This document shows, in pieces, positions 1 through 11,204 of a DNA stretch of 64,000 nucleotides. The notes below the pieces were generated by a model, which was not told the origin of the DNA, searched no databases, and worked only from the letters and a program-made list of their open reading frames with translations. Positions within the stretch are counted from its first letter, which is position 1; every line of letters starts with the position of its first letter. This DNA comes from Tetragonia tetragonoides. Lineage: Eukaryota; Streptophyta; Magnoliopsida; Caryophyllales; Aizoaceae. The stretch is from positions 33,952,766-34,016,765 of the forward strand of contig CM076147.1 of the NCBI GenBank assembly GCA_038025085.1, written 5' to 3'. The translations under genes were made by a program, and so were the position numbers.

Positions 1-927
1 TTAGCTTCCCATAACCACTTACGACCATTGAGAGTCATTAGGCCGTTTTCGACTGAACGGTCTCGAAGTGACCCGGAGACGTCTAAATCACTTTCGAAAT
101 TGGTTTGAATCACTTATTATCATTACTAATACATATCTCAAGTAAGTGTATTTCATAATTTATTTAAATTATATTACCATACCACTTACGACCATTGAGA
201 GTCATTAGGCCGTTTTTGAGCGAACTGCCTCCGAAGTGACCCGAAGACGTCTAAATCACTTTCGAATGTGGTTTGAATCACTTATTATCATTATTAATAC
301 ATATCTCAAATAAGTGTATTTCATGTTTTCTTTAAATTAGCTTCCCATAACCACTTACGACCATTGAGAGTCATTAGGCCGTTTTCGAGCGAACGACCTC
401 CGAAGTGACCCGGAGACGTCTAAATCACTTTCGAAATTGGTTTGAATCACTTATTATCATTACTAATACATATCTCAAGTAAGTGTATTTCAACATGTTC
501 GATTGTTTGCTGGTATAACTACTTACGACCATTGAGAGTCATTAGGCCGTTTTCTAGCGAACGACCTCCGAAGTGACTCGGAGACGTCTAAATCACTTTC
601 AAAATTGGTTTGAATCATTTATTATCATTAGTAATACATATCTCAAGTAAGCATATTTCATATTCTATTTGAGTTAGCTTCGCATAACTACTTCCGGCCA
701 TTTTTAAGCAAACGACATCTGAAGTGACCGGAAACGCCTAAATCACTTTCAATTTTTTTTAGTCACTAATTATCACGACTAATACATATAGCTACTAAGT
801 GTATTTCATATTCTTTATAAATTAGCTTCCCATAAGCACTTACGACCATTGACAGTCATTAGATCATTTTCGAGCGAACGACCTCCAAAGTGGCCCGGAG
901 ACGTCTAAATCACTTTCGAATGTAACT
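1..927. repeat. Tandem satellite array, ~168-bp monomer
   Basis: Six head-to-tail copies of one unit. The anchor ACTTACGACC (or a close variant) falls at 17, 184, 353, 521, 690 and 838, giving spacings of 167, 169, 168, 169 and 148. Each unit also holds GAGAGTCATTAGGC, a GTGACCCGGAGACGTCTAAA block and TACATATCTCAAGTAAGTG. The fifth unit has a deletion. The array continues off the left edge. Nucleosome-length monomers are usual for plant satellites. No coding potential is seen. Confidence 0.9.
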
Positions 928-2518
928 TTCTATAAGCTTAAGCACTAAATCATATATCGTATAGCCTATATCCGATTGGTTGAGGCCTATTGGTTGGTTA
1001 CTTGGTTAGTATATGATAAGAACAACTGAGATTGATACAATCAAATATGTCGTTCCATATTTTTTTTATTAGTTATATAGTTTCATATCCTGATAACAAC
1101 GAATCTTGTTAATGTGTTTAACAATTTACAGTAATTGTGATATTATAATGTTAAAGACGTTTCACACCCTCGATGAGCACTAAGGAAACGCAACTCGTCT
1201 TCATATTTTAGATAATTTGGTAACAACAAACGATCAAGGCTGTAAGTCCCGTGGAGGAATATATCACTCGCAATTATTAAAGTCGTACTAACTCTTGTAA
1301 GAACACATGTAAGGTATAATGCTCTTAAACAATAACAATGGAATTTAAACAACTCATTTCATATCGATCTTTCACTCAAAGTATGTCAATACCCTATACC
1401 TTATAACCTATAAAGTGAGGTGAAGTCGAAAATCAAATATCGATGTATGTATGAGTTCATATTATAGGAACAACGGTGTCTCATACCTCAAAAGGTGTTT
1501 TCAAATTTCATGTTAATTTAAGAGGATGTCATATTCTAGTAACAAGAAACTCGAGAGGATGAGTCATATTCTAGTAACAATAATAGATACATCAACTTTA
1601 TATCAGTATCTTTCGACATTAACTTATATACTTTTTAAGGTTTGAATTTACATAAAGTAAGTAAAAATATTTGAAAGGTACAAGTGTGACAAGTTGTAGG
1701 TAATGAGTATTTTTTTTTATTTAAACATAATTATATAGATTTGCAAGCAAAATAATACTACTTCAAGCAAAAAGAGAAAAACGTGTAATTTTACCATAAA
1801 ATTTAAATATATGAGGTTATATGAGAATTTGTTTTTTGGGGTCATTGTCTCCGAATTCTCGTTTGACAAAAATACTTGAAAATTTGTCTCTCTAGCCTTT
1901 AGGGCTTTATCCTTATTTATATGTGCACTACTAGATTAGATACAAATATTTCCTTCTTACACACATGTAATTAAATTGATTTAAAAGTCATTTAATAAAA
2001 AAATTTATTATCCATACTTCTTTCTATAGATGCAATGTTCATTTTCACAATAACACTTGTTGAGTTGTTACTATGAAACTAACATATCAAATCGATGCAT
2101 ATGACATGCCTCATGTACTTTCAAGATTGTTACTACTAAATTCATGTTTTTCAAACATACGATACAAAAGAAATTATATTTTCTACTATTCATCGTCTTC
2201 TTCACTTGACAACGTGAAATTTTAAATCTGTATCCAACAATCTAAATTTCGAGCTTTACGCTTTACCTTTGGTGTAAAGACTACAGACCATCGCTCTTGA
2301 AGGGTTCAAACATGCTATAATGTTTTTATCAAAAGCAAATTGTAAAATTCTACGACTTGGTTATTGTTACATGTTAATCATAGCATTTAGATAGACTTAA
2401 AGATGTTTGTGAACTGTGACCAATGTTGCAGCCATGGGTGGAGTATTTACAGCAATTAAAAAAAATGTCCATCTCAATATAACGAAATCATGAGGCCGGA
2501 ATTTCTTCTTCTTTTCAA
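928..2518. other. AT-rich intergenic DNA, nothing recognised
   Basis: No open frame with protein-like composition, no terminal repeats and no RNA gene were recognised on either strand. Short frames here are AT-rich chance openings. Confidence 0.6.
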
Positions 2519-2690
2519 CTTGCCGGAGTAAACAACTAAAGAAGGCTCGTCGGAGTAAACAATGCTTATCGGAGTAAACAAGACTCGTCGGAGTAAACAA
2601 GGCCTAACAAAATTTCACTCCTCAACTCGCCGGAGAAATAAAGGTCTCGTCGGAGAAATAATGTTCTCGCCGGAAAAATAATGATTTGTC
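2519..2690. repeat. Short minisatellite (TCGGAGTAAACAA / CCGGAGAAATAA)
   Basis: About four copies of a ~20-bp unit with core CGGAGTAAACAA are followed by three copies of the related core CGGAGAAATAA. They are separated by CTCGTC/CTCGCC. No coding role is apparent. Confidence 0.7.
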
Positions 2691-3385
2691 AAATTTTCAA
2701 TTCTCCCTATTTTTAGTGACTTTTGGCTCCAACTTTCCCCGCATTTCTTAAATTTAGGCTCCAACTTTCCCCCCATTTCTGAAATTTTTCCCCTCCTCTT
2801 TTACTTAGTTTTCCCCCCAAAAACATTTCAGCTACCATGTGTCAACATCTAATTGGGGGGACACACCTGTGTATTATATACAGGGTGTATCGCTAGCCCG
2901 TTCAAGTATTTACCGACTAATTCGTCATGTTAACTTTTAAGTTTCTTCCTCTCGGTATCTGTGAAGCCATCTGAGTTCGTGAATTAAGACTCAAAATGAC
3001 TAATTTGCTACAAATTGCTGGTGTTTCGTGCTCGATCTCGATGACTTCGACGAGACCTATTTTCATCGCTCTTGTTTTTGTGTAGTTACATTGGATTGTT
3101 GTGAATGAATCAGTGATGATTTTTAATATTTTGTTTGTGTGTGGATTTTGAAATTTGGGATTTGGAATGTTTATGGTTTGGGAAGAGTTGAGTGAGTCAA
3201 TTGTTCGTGGATAATTGTACCAAATAATAAATAAAAAAAAAAGAGAAAAAAAAAATGTCGATTGAGTGGAGAAGTAAAAGTAATCAAATGACTCCTTAAT
3301 GCAATCATATAGCAAGGATTGGAAGTGAAATAAAATAAAGCATGTTGCCAAACATGATACTTCGACCTTAGTACCTGTACATTGA
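2691..3385. other. Intergenic DNA, no feature recognised
   Basis: The stretch is AT-rich with poly-A and poly-T runs. The longest frame, on the minus strand at 2917-3351, is a low-complexity Phe/Leu-rich translation with no recognisable domain, so it is not called as a gene. Confidence 0.5.
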
Positions 3386-4354
3386 AGTCTATTAGCTAGA
3401 GTACGTGGATTTGCAAAGTAAATGGGTAGGTTCGAATGCTACACTTTTTCACATTCGAGGTGGCTTTGATACAACACTGGGGGTTGACTCTCATATATAG
3501 CATTAGGGTGGCTCTGATTTAACATCACGATCCGAGGGTGGCTCCTCTCATATACTATCGAGGGTGCCTCTCATTTAAGATCAAGGGTGGCTCTGATGTA
3601 ACATAAAGGGTGGTTCTCATATAATTAGATTAACTCTGATATAAAATTGGGGTGGTTATGATATAAGACCGAGAGTATTTATGTTTATATTGGCAATAGT
3701 GGCTTGCTTATGTTTGTTTTTTGAGTTGGTAGCAGCACAATGTCTTTTTTTTTTTTGGGTGCAGTAGGAGCACAATCTTAGTGCTGTTTGTGATATTGAT
3801 CAGTTGCACAATACTTGAATTTGGTGCATAATTGTGAATTAATTCACTTACCTGATTAATTTGTGTTTCATTGTGAACTTTTGCCTTTCGATCATTATTT
3901 TTATTCCGTTTGGAATAAATTTCTGTGTTATTGAGAACACAAAAGGCTATGCTAAATCTTCATGGGTCACTAGTTGCTAAACTTGTTGATGACAACAATC
4001 TAATCAACTGTGTTGTGTTTTTCTAACAGTATGTGAGTTAATATCAAGAAACATGTCAAGTATGACTCTGATACTATAAAGTTGGTGATGGCGTTTCCTC
4101 GGTAGATTGCAATAGTGAGAAAATAGCTTTAAGGTGTACTAGTAGTTCAACATCAGTGTTTCTCTTCTGGTGGTGTTTTTCTTTAAGATTGGTGTAAAGG
4201 TAATGGTGAAGCGACCAGTAAATAGGAGGATTATGGGAGAGAATAAATGCCTTGGGTAGGAGTGCCACTCCCTTTTTTTTTCTTTTCTTTTTTTGCTATT
4301 CATTTATCTATAATGATTTGGACAAATTTTGTTATATGAAGCAAGCAAGGAGGT

Positions 4355-4430
4355 AGTCTATTAGTTCAAATGGTAGAGCATGTGCATTTACATAGCACAC
4401 ATGTATGTTCAAATCTTACATAGACTTTTT
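4355..4430 (+). repeat. Best-preserved tRNA-like module
   Basis: The 5' GTCTAT can pair with the 3' ATAGAC as an acceptor stem. The D-arm-like GTTC...GAGC, an anticodon-stem-like TGTGC/GCACA around an A/T-rich loop, and TTCAAAT in a T-arm position follow in tRNA order. T-stem mismatches, and copies that degrade elsewhere in the array, argue against a working tRNA. It is more likely tRNA-derived repeat DNA. Confidence 0.5.
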
Positions 4431-5043
4431 TACATTTGAGCTGGCTCTGAAAATAAGATCAGGGATGGCTCTGAAAATAAGATCGGGGGTAGCTCTTGTA
4501 TATGATTGGGGTGGCTCTACTTTTTATACTCGGACTCTAAAATAAAATTGGGAACGAGTCTTTTTCATACGTTATATTGTGTATTGTGGGACTTATTTGA
4601 AGTTTATTAGGTTAAATGCATAGGCATGTGTATTTACAAAGTACGGGTGTAGGTTTTAATCCCTAACAGAAATTTACACATGAGATGACTCTGATATAAG
4701 ATCGGGGTGACATTAATTAATATAATTTCAGAGTCACTATTTTTACACTCGAGGTGGCTTTGATATTAAATTGGGATGACTCTGGTATGAGAACAAGGGT
4801 AACTTTGCTTTTTACACTCGAAGTGGATCCAGATTGGGGGTGACTCTTATCACACGATATATTCCGTATTGCAGGACTCAATTTGAAGTAAATGGGAGAG
4901 CATGTGAGTTTAAAAAGTATGGGTCTAGGTTCAAAACTTCAAATCCTACATAAAATTTTTGTACTTGGGGGGCCTCAGATATAAGAATGATTCTCATAAA
5001 AGATCATTGGTGGTTGTGATAAAAGATAAAAGGTGGCTCTGAT

Positions 5044-5473
5044 TAGGGCTGTTCAAAAGAATCCGTATCCGAGCATCCGATCCGAATATCCGAATATCCA
5101 ATCCGAAAATATCCGAAAAAGAGGATATCTGATTATTCGGATATCCGAAATTTCGGATACGGATTCGGATATCAACTTTGAAAATTTCGGATATCCGAAA
5201 TATCCGAAAAATTATATTTTCGGATATTTCGGATACGGATATCCGAAACTATCCGAAAAATATCCATTTGATATTTTTCTGGATTTTATGGATAAATTTC
5301 GGATACTTTCGGATTCGGATATCCGAAATATCCGAAAAATCCGAAAAATAACCAATTTAAAGTCAATTAAAATAGAAAAAAATTAAGTTTTTCGGATATC
5401 GGATATTCGAGTATCCGAATCCGAAATTTCGGATATCCGAATACGGGTTCGGATATCAAAATTCACTATCCAA
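5044..5473. mobile_element. hAT-type MITE with GGATATCCG motif array
   Basis: The left end reads TAGGGCTGTTCAAAAGAATC, a common plant hAT-MITE terminus. The body is almost entirely repeats of TCCGAATATCCGAAA and its reverse. The right end is diverged (TTTTGATATCC...GGATAGTGAATTTTG when read inverted). Flanks CTCTGAT on the left and TTCTGAT on the right may be an imperfect target duplication in the host minisatellite. Removing it restores the 246-bp period of the surrounding array. Confidence 0.6.
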
Positions 5474-6087
5474 AATTCTGATAAAGATCAGGGATGACTC
5501 TTTTATAAGATCAGGGGTGACTCTTTTCACACATGTATTGCGTATTGTAGGACTCATTTAAAGTCTATTAGCTCAAATGGTAGGTTCGAATCCCACAAAA
5601 TCTTTTTACACTTGGGTGACTCCGATATACGATTGGGAATGGATCTGCTATAAGATTATGGTGGCTCAGGAGACTCTGATATAAGATCGGGGATGACCCT
5701 AAATTTATGTTCTTGTCATTATTATGAAAAGAACAAAAAAAAAAAAAGAAAAGAAGAGTTGCGTCAATTCGAATCCACGTTTTTTATGCAAAACTAGCAC
5801 AACACTCTACCCGTTGAGCTAATAGGCCTCCACAAATCAAATTCTTCCAAGAGACACATGGTAGATCATTAATTTGACTTCAACAAAAAATTTACGACTA
5901 ACACAAAATATAGGGGTGGCTATAATGTGTTATTAGTGACTACCATATACAAGGGGTGACTCTAATGTACCATTAAGGTGGCTACCACAAAATAAATAGC
6001 CTATATGAAATTCGAACCCACATCTTTTTATGTAAAATAGCATAATGCTCTACCATTAAACTAATAGGCTTCAACAAAATTGTCAAT

Positions 6088-6230
6088 TATACAACAACAA
6101 CCTAGTGAGTATCCCGCCGAGGCGAGGTCTGGGAGATTGGGAGCAATACTCTAGGCACCAAAGCATTGCAAAATGTCCAAAGACATCATCAAGCCCGTGC
6201 TGGTCTCTTATATCAAGACCCTCATTTCCA
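6088..6230. repeat. Dispersed plant repeat (ACAACAACAACC... type)
   Basis: ACAACAACAACCTAGTGAG, then CCCGCCGAGGCGAGGTCTGGG and GTCCAAAGACATCATC, resembles a widespread plant retroposon-derived tail. No poly-A tail or target duplication was found, so the class is left open. Confidence 0.4.
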
Positions 6231-6400
6231 AAAAAATAACTGTTAAATGACTTTCAACTGGTCACTTACAAATTACAATAAATTTCATGATTTACGGGGA
6301 TAGTTTGTTGATCTTAGTTAGCCCCAGATTTTTCTTTTTTGGGTTTGTTGTTCTTCTTCTTCATCTTTAATTGCAACTTATACTGCGCTTTAATTTCTTA

Positions 6401-6586
6401 TACTGGTCCAGGAATGGCGCTTTAATTTCTTCTTCAGCTTTAAGTCTTCAACTAGCTGAATGTGACCCCGACACTCAAGATAAAAAGGATCTCGCGTTTC
6501 AGGGGTATAAGTCGTGCAAAGGAGTTTTTGTGTATATGGAAAGCTTGGTTTCAGTCAAGGATAGGAACAGGTGGGAACACCATTAG
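6401..6586 (+). pseudogene. F-box gene relic (internally deleted)
   Basis: An acceptor-like CCAG followed by GAATGGCGCTTTAA matches the first coding exon start of the intact F-box gene near 8726-8745. After a short unrelated stretch the frame jumps to the end of the same protein: codons from 6447 match its last ~45 residues (shared MESLVSVKDRNRW), ending in TAG at 6584. The F-box and most of the associated domain are deleted. The 3' flank (AGCTCGAGTGTTAAGAATG..., then TATGTTTTGTTG) also matches the 3' flank of the intact gene near 10525-10570. This is the remnant of a tandem duplicate and is not expected to work. Confidence 0.8.
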
Positions 6587-6990
6587 GTAACAGAGATAGG
6601 TACCCCATATACAATACTTCATCTTAGCTCGAGTGTTAAGAATGTCACTTTCCAGGGGAATATGTAATTTTGTATGTTTTGTTGCTATTTTAATTTTTGG
6701 TAATAAGCAGAGCAATTGCAAACTTGTTCTGATTCTAATATTGGAGATGTCATTTTTCAAATGTTTACACATTCTCAGAATCTCAACAAATGAGAGAAAA
6801 TAACACGCAAATAGGGAGACTGATTTTGTCACTAATGGATCAGACTCATTTTATTCAAATGAAAACAACTTAAAAAACCAAAATAAAACATTGTAAAGAA
6901 AGGAATTAAGGCTTACAATCCCTATTTAGATCAGGATAGTTTCTTGGAGAATAATAGAAATTGGGTATTATAACTTATATAAGTCCGATG

Positions 6991-7440
6991 CTACAGCAGA
7001 TTTTGCTGACCATATCGACTATGGTATTCACCATACATAAATACATTATGTAAGCCACCCAATGCATATGGTACACTTCCAGACTGGGCTCCCTCATAAT
7101 GCAGCAGGACAACATTCTGTTTAATTTGTGCAAGTCCTAGCAGATTCAACTGGTAACTCCCACAAGTTATATGAATGACCAATTCCGAATTTCGAACTTT
7201 TTCCGAGATTAAAGACCATTGATTCTCCAAACAAAGCATCTTATCATCAGCATAAACTGGCTCGTAAAACTTATCCTGTATCCAATTCTGTATGTAACTA
7301 AACTGTGCATCCTCAGAAACCATTTGAATGGCAACCAAAAGAAACTTAGCCTCGTTCGCTTTATCCTTCATTTCACTAGCATACACTGTGTACATTAAAC
7401 CTTTAAGTGATTGAACACCCAACACAAACTCTTTGTTGGG
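6991..7440 (-). pseudogene. Type 1 ribosome-inactivating protein relic, C-terminal half
   Basis: The minus-strand frame matches the C-terminal half of the intact RIP at 52572-53522, from the LGINKLKSW-equivalent segment through FLLVAIQM and LENQW. An in-frame stop lies upstream near 7460, and no N-terminal half with signal peptide or active-site tyrosines is present. The active-site helix reads SEDAQ where the family has SE-x-A-R: the catalytic Glu is kept but the Arg is Gln. The C-terminal tail diverges. Even if expressed, it lacks half the fold. It converges with the F-box relic at 6.4 kb, as the 12.6-kb RIP relic does with the intact F-box gene. Confidence 0.85.
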
Positions 7441-7829
7441 GATGTAATCTTTGTGTCAATGCAGCTTGTCATCTATATCCAACTAGTTGTCATATAAGAG
7501 TAGTAGCATCGTAGCAGGAGACTTTTATTTTGGTAGATCTTCCAGTTTGATGAGTTGCATTATAATTCTTATGGTGATGTTGTGTTTTGTTTTGCCACGT
7601 ACTAATCCTGCAGCTTCAGTTTCACATACACACTCAAATACTAACATCCGCTCGTAAATGCTTGTTACTGAACTGTAGTTTTGTTTTTGTATTCTGTTTT
7701 CTGTTTGTTTATTCATTGTTGAGCCTTAGCCCTTTCATTTTCACAAAAAAATAAAATAAAGAAACGCTAGTTACTGAACAGTAGCTTTGTTTGATCAGAT
7801 TATATTTTTATAATAACTCATTGATTACT

Positions 7830-8370
7830 TTTAACAAATAATTATCCTTAGTATAATACTCTCAAGTCTTAGTTTAATCACATTGTGAGCTGTGGTCATG
7901 TGTGACATACACACATACCTGTTTCTTCCTCCTACAGTATTTTTTTCTTTTCTTAATCTTCTGTGTCCTCCTGCTGCTACCATCAGAATTTCAACCCCTG
8001 AGTTTTATCTCTCCGGCCTTTTCTAACTGCACTTGATTGATTCATTTCATTTGCCTTTGCCAATTGGATTATTTTCAGAATAAATGTCAATATTAGATGG
8101 ACTACGTCTCGTATGAAACCAACATACAATAAATTAGGGGTCACTAATTAGAAATGTTGGGGTCACTTATTAAGAATCGTGATCCGTTACCCTTATTTCA
8201 CTAAAAAGTAACCCCCGTCTCACCAAAGTTACAAAAAGACGCCTTACAGAAGTTTTTGTGTATTGGGTGATCTGAGTTAGATTTTTGATTTTGGGTACTC
8301 TACATTCCTACCTTATACTGTAAGTTTCTTATCTTGTGCAGGAATAATGGCTCTCTCTTTACAACTTAAT
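7830..8370 (+). repeat. Upstream copy of the F-box gene 5' region (tandem duplication)
   Basis: This stretch (CATGTGTGACATACACAC, then CTGCTACCATCAGAA, then TATCTCTCCGGCC, ending TTGTGCAGGAATAATGGCTCTC) is a diverged duplicate of 8400-8760. The copy of the coding exon at 8347 breaks off after TTTACAACTT. The splice donor GTAAGT present at 8585 in the functional copy is lost here. It looks like a dead duplicate of promoter, 5' UTR and first coding exon. Confidence 0.7.
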
Positions 8371-8584
8371 ACATAATTATCCTTGTTTTTTTGGCTGAAA
8401 AGTAGGACAATTATCCTTAGTATAATACTCTCAAGTCTCAGCTGGCCATGTGTGACATACACATACCTGTTTTTTTGCTTCCTCATTTTTCTCTCATCAG
8501 TCTTCCTTTCTTTTCTTTTCTTCTGTTCTCCTGCTGTTGCTACCATCAGAAGATCAACACCAGATTTTTATCTCTCAGGCCTTT

Positions 8585-8729
8585 GTAAGTTGTAACTGCA
8601 CTTGATTTTGTTTTTGCTGATTGATTAAATTTCTAAAATAATGTCTATATTAGATGAGTTTAGACTTCAGATTGTTGATCTTATTAGCTTATACTGTAAT
8701 AAGATGGTTAAATTTCTTATGTTGTGCAG
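8585..8729 (+). other. Predicted 5' UTR intron of the F-box gene
   Basis: GTAAGT at 8585 is a perfect donor. TTATGTTGTGCAG ending at 8729 is a good acceptor, two bases before GAATGG where the extended reading frame opens at 8732. Predicted by sequence only. Confidence 0.5.
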
Positions 8730-8731
8730 GA

Positions 8732-10282
8732 ATGGCTCTCTCTTTACAACGTTACACTGGGTCAGATTATCGCAACAGCCCTTTATTTCGGATATTAAAA
8801 GAAAGGTGAAACGTTTTTCTCATCAATTTACTGTATTATTTTCTTTGATTGGATGGGTATTATCTCTTGGTCTTGTGTCGGAACCAACTCAACCAAAAGT
8901 TTTAAGCGGGTGGTTGAAGGCTCAATCAATGTTATACCCGTTTAATAGTAATGTCCGTAGCTGTGTGGCTGTCCAAAAAAAAATAAATTAAAACAAGAAT
9001 TTTTTTTCAAAGGTACTGCAAAAATAAGGGTAATGAAAAAGATCCTTATCCTTGTGAATGAGATTGCATACAAGTTGAATTTATAATAGCTTCCTATCCC
9101 TTCTTTTACAGAATCCAAAATGAAAGAGAGAAGTCTATGGCTACTGAAATCAAGATTAGGGATTTTTTGCCTGAAAATTTGATAATTGAGATTTTGTCAA
9201 GGCTTCCTGTGAAAGCACTATTGCAGTTCAAAAGTGTATGCAAATCATGGTATGCTATTATCACTAGTCCTGATTTCATTTCCAAGCATCTGAAGAATTA
9301 TTATAACAACTGTGACAGTGCTTGTCTCCTGGCTCACTATTATACAAGTTATGATGGCCTTCAGTTGTTTGAGTTGTTGATAGATGAAACTGAAACTCCT
9401 AGAATTCTTGCATATGAAGTACTATATGAAATGCCCATGTATGGATTGTATATTTGTGGTCCTTGTGATGGATTATATTATCTGTGCAACGATGCTGTTT
9501 CATATCGCGCTCTGTGGAACCCTGCAATCAATGAGCTGAAAGTTCTACCCCCGATCATCAGTAAGCCTGATCTCCCATTGAATCTAACTTTTGCTAAGAA
9601 GGATGTGTATGGTTTTGGATATGATCCCTTAACAGACGATTACAAGGTGGTTGTTAATAAGGGTTATTTGAGTACAATTTATAATGACGGTACAAGCCTG
9701 CATCCTGATTCAGTCTTTGTCTACTCACTAAGGACTGATGCATGGAGATATTGTGGGGATTTCGCTAATAAAGATTACATGTCGTATAACAACGACTGTT
9801 ATATGTACATAAGTGAATGTTATTACTGGCTAGGATCAAATCCAATGGAAGAAAATTCTGATGCCATAACATATTTCAACATGACTACTGATACATTTCA
9901 AGATATACATGTACCAGCAAATCATGATCAGTCAGCTTCTGCAAGTCTTGCAATATTTCATGATTCTGTTGCGTTTCTAAGTTTTAACAAGAATCAGAAG
10001 CATTTGGATATATGGACACTGAGCGAGGGACTTTGGATCAAGAAATTTACTATGGTTCCTATGTTAGATTCTCGAAGTTTAATTGGTCACTGGAAGAAGA
10101 ATAAGCTTCTGTTAGAATGTGAAGGTAAACAACTAGCTGTATATGAGCCTGACACACAAGAAATTAAAGATCTAGCATTTCAGAGGAATACTTGGTGCCA
10201 AGGAGTTTATGTTTACATGGAAAGTTTGGTTTCAGTCAAGGATAGAAACAGGTGGGGGTACCGTCAGGAAACGGATAGCTAG
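8732..10282 (+). CDS. F-box protein with F-box-associated domain
   Basis: F-box proteins bind SKP1 through the F-box and recruit a substrate to an SCF ubiquitin ligase. The main exon (ATG at 9137 to TAG at 10280-10282) encodes 381 residues. The F-box is at about residues 8-50 (LPENLIIEILSRLPVKALLQ, then KSVCKSWYAIITSPDFI). The rest fits the plant F-box-associated type 1 domain (LWNPAINELKVLPP, YGFGYDPLTDDYKVV, VYSLRTDAWR). An upstream exon 8732-8805 joins in frame through GT at 8806 and CAG at 9109-9111, adding 33 residues that begin MALSLQRYTGSDYRNSPLF and giving 414 in all. Which start is used is open: 9137 gives the usual family length with the F-box near the N terminus, but the upstream ATG is in frame and follows an acceptor. 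The substrate is unknown. Relics of two duplicates lie upstream. Confidence 0.88.
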
Positions 10283-11162
10283 ATATTCACCCGGGTTTAG
10301 CTATTTATGTTACGACCGCAAGAGAAATGCTAAATACACTCTCAATTTGAGAGTACAAATCGCACTTTCAACTTTTTTACGTGTGAGAAGTGGACTTTGT
10401 AATGGTTTGCTTTATTTGTTCGTTTCCTTTTTCATTGACCTTGTGTGAGAATATGAGTGAGAGTGCAATTCGCATCCTCAAAGTGACATTGCATATAGCA
10501 TCTCTCATTATCCTAATCATATATAGCTCGAATGTTTCTAGGAGAATGTAATTCTATATGCTTTGTTGATTTTAAGTAAAGTGGTTGCAAACTGAATATG
10601 TCAAATTTCATATGCAGAGTATTACTTATTGCAAATTTGCAATGCATTCCCAGTAAGATAGTTTCACCTATATTTCCTGTACTGTGTCATCACAGGGATC
10701 TGCAAGAAAATTGAATTTGTTATCCCTTGTCACAGAGGTGGGACTTGGGATATGTGATGAATACACCATATACTAAGCAAATCATACTCAAAACTTCCTA
10801 CCAAAAACCAAACATGACCCCAAAACCAAAATTTACCGAACCTAAAGTTGATATAATTTGATTATTTAAGTGACTAATTTTTACTTCTTGGGGTTATATT
10901 TGTTGCCTGTTTTCTTCTATTTTTATTTTTATTTTGGAATTTTCAAAATGGATATTTATTGATTTTTAACAATTAGGATTAATTTGTAATATAATAATCT
11001 TCAAGGGATTAGTTATAAAACCTTTTTTTTTAAAGAAGGTAAGGATGAGCCTCCATCCAATCCACTCCATCTGCAGTCCACAAGCCCAACCTATTTTTCT
11101 CTTTTAAGTTACTCTTTCCCCTAGTTTTGGCCCAACCTGAATTTGAGATAGGAGGTTGCTTA
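10283..11162. other. 3' flank of the F-box gene, no gene
   Basis: The first ~300 bases are probably 3' UTR, with similarity to the flank of the F-box relic at 6600-6700. Nothing else was recognised. The stretch is AT-rich. Confidence 0.5.

Positions 11163-11204
<42 letters not shown>
11163..11204. repeat. (CTCACT)n microsatellite
   Basis: About seven perfect head-to-tail hexamers. Confidence 0.9.

Larger units (their letters stand above)
3386..6075. repeat. Composite tandem array: tRNA-like modules plus GGTGGCTCTGATATAAGA minisatellite
   Basis: tRNA-like modules start with AGTCTATTAG or a variant near 3386, 4355, 4601, about 4886 (degenerate) and 5562 on the + strand. Two inverted modules lie at about 5757-5832 and 6008-6073. 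Each carries a box A-like TTAGYTCAAATGGTAGAGC and a box B-like GGTTCGAATC. Between them lie degenerate repeats of GGTGGCTCTGATATAAGATC and a conserved spacer, CACACGTATTGCGTATTGTAGGACTCA-like, at 4560, 4850 and 5525. Spacing is 246 and 285 bp, and 676 bp where a 430-bp MITE is inserted (246 bp without it). I do not recognise a described family. Confidence 0.7.

Noticed and set aside
2917..3351. 144-codon minus-strand frame
   Set aside because: Low-complexity Phe/Leu-rich translation of AT-rich DNA with no domain, splice or promoter support.
4355..4430. Functional tRNA-Val gene
   Set aside because: Box A/B and acceptor pairing are suggestive, but stem mismatches, an oversized anticodon loop and degenerate tandem copies favour a tRNA-derived repeat.
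3400..5700. CRISPR-like repeats
   Set aside because: Repeats are degenerate, of variable spacing, eukaryotic context and without unique spacers.
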